Positions 26,232 through 34,595 of a DNA stretch of 48,876 nt are shown piece by piece. Position 1 is the stretch's first letter; each line of letters starts with the position of its first letter. A program made the translations under genes and the position numbers. The DNA lies in the NCBI GenBank assembly GCA_016342645.1, contig JAEINX010000016.1, forward strand, positions 1 to 48,876, read 5' to 3'. The DNA is from Bacteroidales bacterium (GTDB taxonomy: Bacteria > Bacteroidota > Bacteroidia > Bacteroidales > JAEINX01). Under the pieces are notes generated by a model. The model saw only the letters and a program-made list of their open reading frames with translations. It had not been told where the DNA came from and did not search any database.

Positions 26232-26239
26232 CAAATATA
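26232..26239 (-). promoter_or_regulatory. -7 promoter box of the AAA/DUF4143 gene
   Basis: On the minus strand the sequence is TATATTTG, about 20 bases before the ATG at 26212. The tandem repeats lie directly upstream of it, where a regulator would bind. Confidence 0.5.
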
Positions 26240-26247
26240 ACAATATT

Positions 26248-26346
26248 TATTAATTTTCGGATATTAACTCTGAATTTTAATATTAATTTTCGGACTTTAA
26301 CTCTGAAATTTAATATTAAATTTTGGAGTTTATTTCTGTTTATTAA
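26248..26346. repeat. Three tandem 33-bp repeats upstream of the AAA/DUF4143 gene
   Basis: Copies at 26248-26280, 26281-26313 and 26314-26346. The first two differ at four positions, mostly in a GGATATTAAC/GGACTTTAAC core; the third is more decayed. Each starts TATTAA and carries TTTTCGGA. A short forward frame runs through them but its repetitive peptide is a by-product of the 33-bp period and not a gene. Confidence 0.75.
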
Positions 26347-26428
26347 TCATTGCCTTTCAATAATAACGATTTGTTTTGTAATTATTATTCACAAATTCAA
26401 TCATTTGCATTAATAAAACAGTACAATT

Positions 26429-28342
26429 CTATTTATTAAAAGGATAAACCAAGACATCATCCAGATTCATTCTTATAAGATATCCCTCCTTAGGCTTAGC
26501 ATCACCAATTCCGTTAACCCAATTCGGACCTATTTTAAGTATCATATTTCCTGAAGAGTTTCTGATAAATTTCAGGTTTTCGTTTAAAATTGTTTGAAAA
26601 GCTGTTAAAGCATTCATCGAATTTGAGGGCAAATAAGCAACAAATTGGTAGCCTTCGTTCAATTGGATAGGAGTTTGAGGATCAATGTTGTTTCCTTCAA
26701 TTGTCAAAAGGTCGGAATCATTCATTCTGAAAAGGTAAGCCTCGCTCGTAATCCAGTCACCGATTCCGTTAACCCAATTCGGACCTATTTTTCTTAACAT
26801 CAGTCCGTTAGAATTTCTTACAAAATCAAGCTTGGAGTTTAGGTTATTTTCCAAAATATACAATAGATCAGGATTGGGGGGTATTAAATTTGAAGATATT
26901 ATTTGATAACCGGAATTCAAAATTATTGTTTGTGTGTTTACACTATTGAAAGCAAGAGAACTAATGCTGTATTGTCCATCTCCTTCAGGAAAAACATTAC
27001 CTGAATAGGCATCACCATAAGGATTGAAAAATTCAATTTCAAAATTTGAAACCTCAACTACTTCGCTTGCATCCCAGCATTTTATCGAATAAGAATCACC
27101 GGGTGAATACCCTTGGCCATTGGTTAGTTCACTCCATGCAATCAAATTGTTGTCCCATTGATTTTCGGGGCTTAAAATTTCATCAAGAATAAAAGCACCA
27201 ACTAAAATATCATTATCAAAAATTGCAATTTCATCATCCGCTTGAAGGTTTTCACCATCAATTGTACCTTCCGAAAGATATATAGTCCAGATCGGCATAG
27301 CAGGATTTCCTCCTGCAAATTCAAAATGAGGTGAGATTTCATTCGGTTCAATCAATAAATCAATATAAACCGGTAAATGATCAGACATATTATAAATAGC
27401 CTCAATCACATATTCGGGGGCGCTATTATTCTGAGGATCGTTTATTGATTGGTTGAAATGCAATCCGTCTTGCCCAAGTGAAGTATATGTTCCTGAAATA
27501 AATCCGATATTTTCCTGGAAGTTTATCATTTTTTCTGATAATAAAATAAAATCAAATCTGTCGTCCATTCCTCCTCCTGCACTACATCCATTTGAAGTTA
27601 AATGTGTTGATTGAGTATGCACAAAAGAATATGATGAATTCGAATGCCAGTTTCCTGGAGCATTTATGGGGTCATAAAATTTAATTTCGTTGGGGGAATT
27701 TTCTGTAAGGTTTTGATATGCTTCTTCTGAACTGTAATAAACATTTAAATCACCCATGAAAATATTATTGCCATCAAAATTATTATCACTAATGTAATTC
27801 ATTACGGCAAGTGTCATATTAGCTCTTTGTTCACGGCTGCTGGAAGTATTTCCGCTTTTTAAATGTGCTGTAATACAATTTAAAAATATCGTATCCGAAA
27901 TCGGATAAGCATTTTGAGGTTTATAAAATAAACGATATAAATTAATGTCTCTAATATCGGTTTCAATAACATCTTGAGAAGATAAACCTAATTTGTCGGA
28001 ATTATAATAAAGCATATTTACGATTGTAGAACCGGCAATATTTGTTTCCTGTGCTTTTTGATAATAGTTTATCCCGTTAATATTTAAAACAGCATCGAGC
28101 AAATGTTGATGATAATATGAGTTTTCATTAATTTCATTAACTGAAAAAATATCCGGCCTTACGTAATCTATTATTGTTATAAGATTTTCATCCTTATCTT
28201 CAATATTATTGTTACCGACAGTACAATACGATGTGTAATTACCATAATTCAATAAATTATATTGCATCACTCTCAAAGTATCATTAGCTGAGTAAAGACT
28301 AAAGGATAAAAATATAAAGAAAATTATTAATTTATTTTTCAT
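26429..28342 (-). CDS. Secreted endonuclease/exonuclease/phosphatase-fold protein with C-terminal repeat modules
   Basis: A 637-residue exported protein (signal MKNKLIIFFIFLSFSLYSA). Residues 22-330 form an EEP hydrolase domain: QYNLLNYG, VNEIN, NIFMGDLNVY and MSDHLPVYIDL supply the metal-site Asn, Glu, Asp-Asn and Ser-Asp-His, so a DNase, sphingomyelinase-like or phosphatase activity is likely. Residues 345-470 are the module seen in the secreted proteins at 42.5 and 46 kb (WTIYLSEGTIDGENLQADDE, PYGDAYSGNVFPEGDG). The last 165 residues hold two copies of a module with KIGPNWVNGIGD. The gene ends right after the second copy, with no T9SS sorting domain. Confidence 0.82.
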   Translation of the reverse strand: MKNKLIIFFIFLSFSLYSANDTLRVMQYNLLNYGNYTSYCTVGNNNIEDKDENLITIIDYVRPDIFSVNEINENSYYHQHLLDAVLNINGINYYQKAQETNIAGSTIVNMLYYNSDKLGLSSQDVIETDIRDINLYRLFYKPQNAYPISDTIFLNCITAHLKSGNTSSSREQRANMTLAVMNYISDNNFDGNNIFMGDLNVYYSSEEAYQNLTENSPNEIKFYDPINAPGNWHSNSSYSFVHTQSTHLTSNGCSAGGGMDDRFDFILLSEKMINFQENIGFISGTYTSLGQDGLHFNQSINDPQNNSAPEYVIEAIYNMSDHLPVYIDLLIEPNEISPHFEFAGGNPAMPIWTIYLSEGTIDGENLQADDEIAIFDNDILVGAFILDEILSPENQWDNNLIAWSELTNGQGYSPGDSYSIKCWDASEVVEVSNFEIEFFNPYGDAYSGNVFPEGDGQYSISSLAFNSVNTQTIILNSGYQIISSNLIPPNPDLLYILENNLNSKLDFVRNSNGLMLRKIGPNWVNGIGDWITSEAYLFRMNDSDLLTIEGNNIDPQTPIQLNEGYQFVAYLPSNSMNALTAFQTILNENLKFIRNSSGNMILKIGPNWVNGIGDAKPKEGYLIRMNLDDVLVYPFNK

Positions 28343-28647
28343 AACAAATTATTATATTAAATTTTGTCTGTTTATTAATTTTCTCTATTGAGAAATACAT
28401 AATCGTAAAAATAAGAAAAAAAATCAAATTGAATAATATTTCCCTGAAAATTTATTCCTGTGCTTTTTTTAATTATTAGAATCCCAAATAAATTCCAAAG
28501 TAAACAAGAGCTTATAATTTGTAAAATATAACCTTTATAAAATAAGGCAGAAGCAATATTAGATTTAAATTTATTGCCTTTTCCAACTTCAATTCAGCCT
28601 ATATTTTACTACCATTTATTTCAACGGCTATGGTGAATTTAATGACA
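28343..28647. other. Intergenic region, 305 bp, nothing recognised
   Basis: AT-rich spacer between the EEP protein start and the gap stop, both on the minus strand. No ORF, convincing hairpin or repeat was seen, nor a clear TAnnTTTG box. Confidence 0.5.
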
Positions 28648-29661
28648 TTAATTAAATTTCTCAATCAACTCAACGAGGCGTGTGGAATAACCCATTTCGT
28701 TATCGTACCAGGCAACAACTTTCACTAATCTGTTTTTATCTCCCAAAACGGCAGTTAAACCTGCATCGAATACAGCAGAATGAGTATTACCAATTACATC
28801 CCTTGAAACAATAGGGTCTTCGGTGTATTCTAAAATTCCTTTAAGAAAAGTTTCCGAGGCTTCTTTAAAAGCATTATTGATTTCATAAACACAGGCAGGC
28901 TTACTTAGTGTACATGTTAAATCAGTTAATGAACCGTCGGGGACCGGGACTCGAATCCCTGCACCGCCAAGGTTTTTTTTGAGGTGAGGAAATATTTTAG
29001 TTACTGCTTTTGCTGCACCGGTTGTGGTTGGAACTATTGAATAAGCTGCCGCACGTCCTCGTCTAAGGTCTGTATGTGGCCCGTCCAACAGGTTCTGATC
29101 TTTTGTATAGGAATGGACAGTAGTCATAAAGCCTTTTTCTATTCCCCAGTTGTCGTCAAGTATTTTTATTAAAGGTGCTACATTATTAGTCGTACATGAA
29201 GAATTGGAAATAATAACATCGTTTTTATCAATTAATGAATCGTTTATTCCAAGAACGATATATTTCACACCATCCGATTCACCTTTCGCGGGAGCAGAAA
29301 TAATGACTTTACGTGCTCCTGCTTTTTCAACATGAACTATAGCCGCTTCCTTTGTTACAAATTTCCCTGTTGACTCAATAACAACATCAATATTTAGATA
29401 AGTCCATGGTAATTTCGATGGATTTTCTTCTCTAAAAACTAAAATTTTATTTCCATTAATAATCAGTGAATCGTCTTCTATCTTAATTTCTCCCTGAAAA
29501 CGACCATGAACCGAATCGTATTTGAAAAGATGGGCAAGGGTTTTTGTGTCCGTAATATCGTTAATTGCAACCACATCCATTTTTTCATTCTCAAGAAGTT
29601 TTCTTAATGTAATTCTTCCTATTCGTCCAAAACCATTAATTGCAACTTTTATTTTTGACAT
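28648..29661 (-). CDS. gap: Glyceraldehyde-3-phosphate dehydrogenase, type I
   Basis: A 337-residue glycolytic dehydrogenase. The NAD site is INGFGRIGRITLRKLL at the N-terminus, the catalytic Cys lies in ISNSSCTTNNVAPL near 155 (the usual SNASCTTN with Ser for Ala), and the His base in the following TVHSYTKDQNLLDGPH. The C-terminal WYDNEMGYSTRLVELI is standard. With pyk it is the second glycolytic gene in the window, each on its own. Confidence 0.97.
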   Translation of the reverse strand: MSKIKVAINGFGRIGRITLRKLLENEKMDVVAINDITDTKTLAHLFKYDSVHGRFQGEIKIEDDSLIINGNKILVFREENPSKLPWTYLNIDVVIESTGKFVTKEAAIVHVEKAGARKVIISAPAKGESDGVKYIVLGINDSLIDKNDVIISNSSCTTNNVAPLIKILDDNWGIEKGFMTTVHSYTKDQNLLDGPHTDLRRGRAAAYSIVPTTTGAAKAVTKIFPHLKKNLGGAGIRVPVPDGSLTDLTCTLSKPACVYEINNAFKEASETFLKGILEYTEDPIVSRDVIGNTHSAVFDAGLTAVLGDKNRLVKVVAWYDNEMGYSTRLVELIEKFN

Positions 29662-29700
29662 CTTTTATTAATAAAATTAGTATGTATGAATTTTTGCTTG

Positions 29701-29708
29701 CAAAATTA
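29701..29708 (-). promoter_or_regulatory. -7 promoter box of gap
   Basis: Minus strand TAATTTTG fits TAnnTTTG, about 40 bases before the gap ATG. Confidence 0.4.
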
Positions 29709-29809
29709 TCAAAGATTTGAAAATATTATGTCAAATAATAACTAATATTCCTTATTTTTACGAATTATTTATAAATAAATAAATTTTAATAATTTTATAA
29801 TAAAATACA

Positions 29810-31183
29810 ATGACACATATTAAAAATTACATCAAAGAAAATAAGGATAGGTTTTTAGAAGAATTATTTGAGTTAATTAGAATACCTTCAATAAGTTCGG
29901 AGAGTGAACATAAAGATGATATGATAAAAGCCGCAGAACTTTGGAAAGAATATATCCTTGTTGCCGGTGCCGATAAAGTCGAGATATTTGAAACCGAAGG
30001 TAATCCTGTTGTTTATGGAGAAAAGATTATTGATCCTAATTTGCCTACTGTTTTAGTTTATGCCCATTACGATGTTATGCCGGTTGACCCAATAGAGTTA
30101 TGGAAGACAAAACCTTTTGAACCGATTATTAGAGACGATAAAATTTTTGCAAGAGGTGCTGATGATGATAAGGGACAGGGATTTATGCACGCAAAAGCAT
30201 TTGAATATCTTGTTAAAACAGATCAACTTCCATGTAATGTGAAGTTTATGATAGAAGGTGAAGAAGAAATTGGTTCAGTTCACTTGAGTAAATTCTGTAT
30301 GAATTATATAGAAATGCTAAAAGCCGATGTTATTCTTGTTTCCGACACCGGCATAATTGCTCAGGATATTCCTTCAATTACAACCGGATTAAGAGGACTT
30401 TCTTATGTTGAGGTTGAAATTACAGGACCAAATAAGGACTTGCATTCAGGTATTTTTGGAGGAGCAGTTGCAAATCCGGCAAATATTTTGGCAAAGATGA
30501 TTGCATCACTAACTGATGAAAACAATAAAGTTACGATTCCCGGTTTTTATGATGATGTTGAAATTGTAAGCACAGAAGAAAGAGCGGAAATGGCAAAAGC
30601 ACCTTTCAATCTTGAAGAATATAAAAATGCTTTGGATATTGAAGAAGTTTCGGGAGAGAAAGGTTATTCCACAAGTGAACGAACTGGAATTCGTCCTTCG
30701 CTTGATGTAAATGGAATTTGGGGTGGATATATTGGAGAAGGAGCAAAAACAGTAATTCCCTCGAAAGCTTCAGCAAAAATTTCTATGAGGTTGGTTCCTA
30801 ATCAAAATAATGAAAAAATAAGCAAGCTAATTGCTAAACATTTAGTGGAAATTGCTCCTAAATCGGTTAAAGTAAATGTCAAAGCCCTTCATGGCGGACA
30901 AGCTTATGTTTCTCCAACCGACATGCCGGCCTATAGGGCAGCTGACAAAGCTTATAAAGAGGCTTTTGATAAAAAACCTGTTCCGGTTAGAAGCGGCGGT
31001 AGTATTCCAATTATTTCTGCTTTCGAGAAAATTTTAGGTACTAAGTCAATATTGATGGGATTCGGTTTAGAATCGGATGCAATTCATTCGCCAAACGAAA
31101 ATTATCCGCTTTTCAACTTTTTTAAAGGAATTGAAACAATAACTTATTTCTATAAATATTTTGTTGAGGAAATGAAAAAGTAA
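29810..31183 (+). CDS. M20-family dipeptidase
   Basis: A 457-residue two-zinc peptidase. Metal ligands and neighbours are visible: VLVYAHYDVMPVDP (His, Asp), RGADDDKGQGF (bridging Asp), IEGEEEIGSVHL (general base Glu and ligand), LVSDTG (Asp), and IHSPNENYP (His near the C-terminus). The LHSGIFGGAVANPANI segment belongs to the lid and dimer domain. Relatives cleave dipeptides in the cytosol and are often called PepV- or CNDP-like. It stands alone with a strong hairpin after it. Confidence 0.92.
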   Translation: MTHIKNYIKENKDRFLEELFELIRIPSISSESEHKDDMIKAAELWKEYILVAGADKVEIFETEGNPVVYGEKIIDPNLPTVLVYAHYDVMPVDPIELWKTKPFEPIIRDDKIFARGADDDKGQGFMHAKAFEYLVKTDQLPCNVKFMIEGEEEIGSVHLSKFCMNYIEMLKADVILVSDTGIIAQDIPSITTGLRGLSYVEVEITGPNKDLHSGIFGGAVANPANILAKMIASLTDENNKVTIPGFYDDVEIVSTEERAEMAKAPFNLEEYKNALDIEEVSGEKGYSTSERTGIRPSLDVNGIWGGYIGEGAKTVIPSKASAKISMRLVPNQNNEKISKLIAKHLVEIAPKSVKVNVKALHGGQAYVSPTDMPAYRAADKAYKEAFDKKPVPVRSGGSIPIISAFEKILGTKSILMGFGLESDAIHSPNENYPLFNFFKGIETITYFYKYFVEEMKK

Positions 31184-31210
31184 GGTTAAATTTCTAATGC
31201 AGATTGTTGA

Positions 31211-31274
31211 ATTGCTATATTGTTAAATTGATATTGTAAAACAATGTAGCAATTTAACAATATAACAATTTTCT
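31211..31274 (+). terminator. Long hairpin with T-rich tail
   Basis: ATTGCTATATTGTTAAATTG (31211-31230) pairs with 31250-31269 with one mismatch in 20. The loop holds a further ATTGT/ACAAT stem and T-rich sequence follows, so it fits an intrinsic terminator for the dipeptidase. The convergent gene ends 16 bases beyond. Confidence 0.65.
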
Positions 31275-31284
31275 TTTTATATTT

Positions 31285-33147
31285 TTACTTTTTGATATCA
31301 TTCAAACTATTATAGCGTTTTCCATTTCTGAAAGCAACAACGAAAGCGCCGTTAATTTTATTATTTAGCCTTAGTTCGTCTCTGTATTTTCTGGCAGCCT
31401 CATAAGTTTTGAATGACCCTAATGTGTAGATATAATAACCATTATTTAAATTTTCCTTTATTTCCTGTTTCAGATTGTATTTATTAGCAAGCCATGTTTT
31501 TGATACTTTTTCACCAAACTTCGCTCTAATTTGAACTCTATATTCAATACCGGATGCCGAAATAATCGGTGCATCTTTCTTCTCAATAAATAATTCATCT
31601 ATTTCAATACGTTTTCCACTCTTGAAAGCAACTACAAATGGGCCTTTTATTTTATTTGTTGACATGAGGCTATTACAATATTTTTGGGCAGTTTCAAAAG
31701 AAGGAAATGAACCTAATGTATAGATATAGTAACCATTATAAAAATCTTCCTTTATTTCTTGTTTTAAATTGTATTTATTGGCAAGCCATGTTTTGGGCAA
31801 TTTTTCGCCATATTTTGCCCTTATTTGAACTCTGTATTCTATATCGAAAATTTGGGGAATTTCTACGACTTTTTCCTCAACAAGTATTTCTTTTTGTTCT
31901 TCACCGACTTTTTTATCTTCAATGATTTTTTCAACTTTAGCTTCAGTAATTTTCTCATCTAAAATGATTTTTTCATCTTCAATTATTTTATCACTTTTTT
32001 GTTCAATTTTAATTATATTTTCAAAGTCAATGGATTTTTCCTTATTCTGATAATTGTAAATTAATTTACCAATTATTAAGTAATTATATGTAGGTAAGTT
32101 ATCTGTTAACACTTTATAAGAAGTAGTAAACATAGTGCTTTCGGGCAGATTCTCAAAATTTATAGTTAATGTTCGCTCTTCGAAAATAAAATTTCCATTA
32201 GTCAATGTTGTTTTAGTCGGAAAAAAGCCTTCTGGGAAATATTGAATAATTTTTCCTCCTTGTGTGGTGATATCTTTTTTAACATTCAATTTTACGATAA
32301 AATCATCTCCCGAATATATCATTTTAGGCATTTCTGAAATTATTTTGAATTTGCCTTCAAGGCCCGATGATATTTCTGCGTCAGGATATTCCTGCCCTGA
32401 TTCTTTTTTATAAACATATCTTTTTCTACGTTTATTAAATTTATATGTAACTCCCAAAGAGGTATAACTATACATATCAAATTTAGAGCCACTTACAGTC
32501 ATATCTAATTCATCGGAATTAACACCATGTAAAGTACCCTCCAGATTCATCGCCCAATTATCGTTAAGATGAAAATCAATACCTAAACCGATAGGAATAA
32601 CACCTTCAAGGGTTCTTCCCCATAAACCGCTACCATTGCCAAAACCATCTTCGGAAATTACTTTATTAGTTCCCAATACCATAACTTTTGTTCGCCAGTT
32701 AGTAAACCCTACTCCAATCGTTCCATATACCTTTAACAATCTTTCAGGTTTATAATGGAAAAACAAATTACTAAAATTTACGGTAGTATTTAAATTGTAT
32801 TCAAAAATATCTGCAGTAAAATATCTGTTTATTTTTCGCTTAGTTCCTGATAATTTACCATTTAGTAATTGAACCCTTAAGCCAAATACAGGGCTTATTT
32901 GTCGATTTACAATCAATCCGTAACCCAATTGCCATTCATTTTCATTTTTTGTAATTGGGACAAAAGAATTTTGTCTTAAATCACCCCAAAATAAATTTGC
33001 ACCTGCATTTAAATCAATCGACCAATACCTTTTAAAAAGATTGTTTTCTTCAGCATTATTTGTGGTTTGAGAAATTGTAAGTTTCGGAAATAAAAAAAAA
33101 TACATCAAAACTGCTGTAACAATCAAAAATTGAGAATAAGTTTTCAT
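31285..33147 (-). CDS. Outer-membrane-type protein with two C-terminal SPOR-like repeats
   Basis: About 620 residues from ATG 33147; an upstream in-frame TTG at 33174 is less likely. A signal peptide (MKTYSQFLIVTAVLMYFFLF...TISQ) is followed by beta-barrel-like sequence (about 30-245, alternating strands ending in aromatic residues). A mixed domain to 360 comes next, then a Glu/Lys/Val-rich linker. Two 75-residue repeats begin EYRVQIRAK(Y/F)GEK at 437 and 535; each carries WLANKYNLKQEIKE, NGYYIYTLGSF and VVAF(K/R)(S/N)GKR, with an arrangement like SPOR peptidoglycan-binding domains. It may link outer membrane and wall; the function is inferred. Confidence 0.7.
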   Translation of the reverse strand: MKTYSQFLIVTAVLMYFFLFPKLTISQTTNNAEENNLFKRYWSIDLNAGANLFWGDLRQNSFVPITKNENEWQLGYGLIVNRQISPVFGLRVQLLNGKLSGTKRKINRYFTADIFEYNLNTTVNFSNLFFHYKPERLLKVYGTIGVGFTNWRTKVMVLGTNKVISEDGFGNGSGLWGRTLEGVIPIGLGIDFHLNDNWAMNLEGTLHGVNSDELDMTVSGSKFDMYSYTSLGVTYKFNKRRKRYVYKKESGQEYPDAEISSGLEGKFKIISEMPKMIYSGDDFIVKLNVKKDITTQGGKIIQYFPEGFFPTKTTLTNGNFIFEERTLTINFENLPESTMFTTSYKVLTDNLPTYNYLIIGKLIYNYQNKEKSIDFENIIKIEQKSDKIIEDEKIILDEKITEAKVEKIIEDKKVGEEQKEILVEEKVVEIPQIFDIEYRVQIRAKYGEKLPKTWLANKYNLKQEIKEDFYNGYYIYTLGSFPSFETAQKYCNSLMSTNKIKGPFVVAFKSGKRIEIDELFIEKKDAPIISASGIEYRVQIRAKFGEKVSKTWLANKYNLKQEIKENLNNGYYIYTLGSFKTYEAARKYRDELRLNNKINGAFVVAFRNGKRYNSLNDIKK

Positions 33148-33388
33148 GGTTAAAAGTTTATTTTTTAATAACAACTCAAAAAGTTTATACTCAAAATTAA
33201 TATTTATTTTAATTAGGAAACTTTTTTATCAAAAAATGTAAGGTATTATTTATCAACAATTAAACAAAAGGAATATTTCATAAAAGAATGGTGTTTTACA
33301 AGTAATTACTTAAGAGGCTGTTAGGAGTTTTCTTAAAAGGAAATTGCCAGATTCTTATGTTAATAAAAAATTCAAGGGCAGAACACAA

Positions 33389-33910
33389 TTACCATTTAAA
33401 GGCATGATTATTCATCCATTTTCCCTGAATTTTCATAACCTGTTCAATAACATCTCGAACGCATCCTTCTCCTCCTTTTAAGGGAGAAATATATTTTGAA
33501 ATTGATTTTATTTCTTCGGCTGCATCTGCCGGGCAAGCAGAAACCCCGCACTTGCACATGACTTCATAATCAGGAATATCGTCGCCCATATAAAGCACAT
33601 TTTCTGCTTTTAGGTTATTTTCTGCAAGATATTTATCTAAAACATCAATTTTATTAGTTACGCCTAAAAAAACATCTGTAATATTTAGGGCTGAAAACCG
33701 ATTATACATCGACTTGGATTTTCCACCTGAAATGATTGCTATTTTATACCCATTTTTTATGGCAAGTTGAATTGCATACCCATCTTTTACATGTGCTGTC
33801 CGCAAAGGCTCACCTTCGCTCATTAAAATTATGGTTCCATCAGTCAAAACACCATCGTAATCAAAAATAAATGTATTTATTATATTTAAAAGCTTTTTAT
33901 AATGTGCCAT
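33389..33910 (-). CDS. kdsC: KdsC-like HAD phosphatase (3-deoxy-manno-octulosonate-8-phosphate phosphatase)
   Basis: A 173-residue cap-less HAD phosphatase of the KdsC type. FIFDYDGVLTDG is the nucleophile motif DxDGVLTDG, AIISGGKS is motif II, the conserved Lys lies in the NKIDVLDKYL region, and YMGDDIPDYEVM is motif III and IV. KdsC makes free Kdo for lipopolysaccharide. Bacteroidota versions may have related sugar-phosphate substrates. Confidence 0.88.
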   Translation of the reverse strand: MAHYKKLLNIINTFIFDYDGVLTDGTIILMSEGEPLRTAHVKDGYAIQLAIKNGYKIAIISGGKSKSMYNRFSALNITDVFLGVTNKIDVLDKYLAENNLKAENVLYMGDDIPDYEVMCKCGVSACPADAAEEIKSISKYISPLKGGEGCVRDVIEQVMKIQGKWMNNHAFKW

Positions 33911-34025
33911 AGTTTTACATAATTATAAGGGTTTACTAATAAATCTTCTTTTAATGATAAAATAAGTAAATGATTAAATGCTTAAATATTTAACAATAAA
34001 TACTGACTTCATTGACAAGTTTTAA

Positions 34026-34478
34026 CTATAACTTTGGTTCAAAATCATCATAATTTAAATTCTGTTTAATAAATCTGATGTACAAGTTATTTTCGGTTGA
34101 ATCGGTAGCTAAATTAGTTTTTGCCGAAACATCGTAAAAAAGTTCTTCTTCAAGGCCAATTTGAGTCTTTTCAGTTATATAAATTTTTTCCGTTATTTCA
34201 CTTCCATTTCTATTTAACCACAGTGTAGAATTATATGCAGTCATTTTTTCAATTTCCCAAACTGCATTTTCATCAAATTTTACTTTTGCCGTAAAAGTTG
34301 CCGATGAAACAAAACGAATAACAATTTGAAACGAATCAGGAGGATAAATTATATCTTCATAAATTGAATAGGTTTTGATTTCAACTCCTCCATCATTTTT
34401 TTTACAGCTTGAGTAAAATATTAATATCAAAAATGATAAAACTATTATTTGTAGAGAATTTATTTTTGTTTTTTTCAT
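34026..34478 (-). CDS. Small lipoprotein of unknown function
   Basis: A 150-residue exported protein with a lipobox (LILIFYSSC, Cys near 25) followed by a Lys-rich linker and one small beta-rich domain. No motif is recognised. It lies 118 bases downstream of the secA stop, on the same strand. Confidence 0.65.
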   Translation of the reverse strand: MKKTKINSLQIIVLSFLILIFYSSCKKNDGGVEIKTYSIYEDIIYPPDSFQIVIRFVSSATFTAKVKFDENAVWEIEKMTAYNSTLWLNRNGSEITEKIYITEKTQIGLEEELFYDVSAKTNLATDSTENNLYIRFIKQNLNYDDFEPKL

Positions 34479-34595
34479 TTTGCTTGTGTATTTCCTATTT
34501 TTTCTATCAGTTCATATAAATATTCAGGTCAAAAATCAATCTTATCTCCTCAAACAATTGCCCAAAATCCATTGTGTAAATATACAAAAAGCCAA

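Noticed and set aside
26228..26413. 61-residue frame with repeated INFRTLTL peptide
   Set aside because: The repetition comes from the 33-bp DNA repeats and lies across the promoter of the opposite-strand gene.
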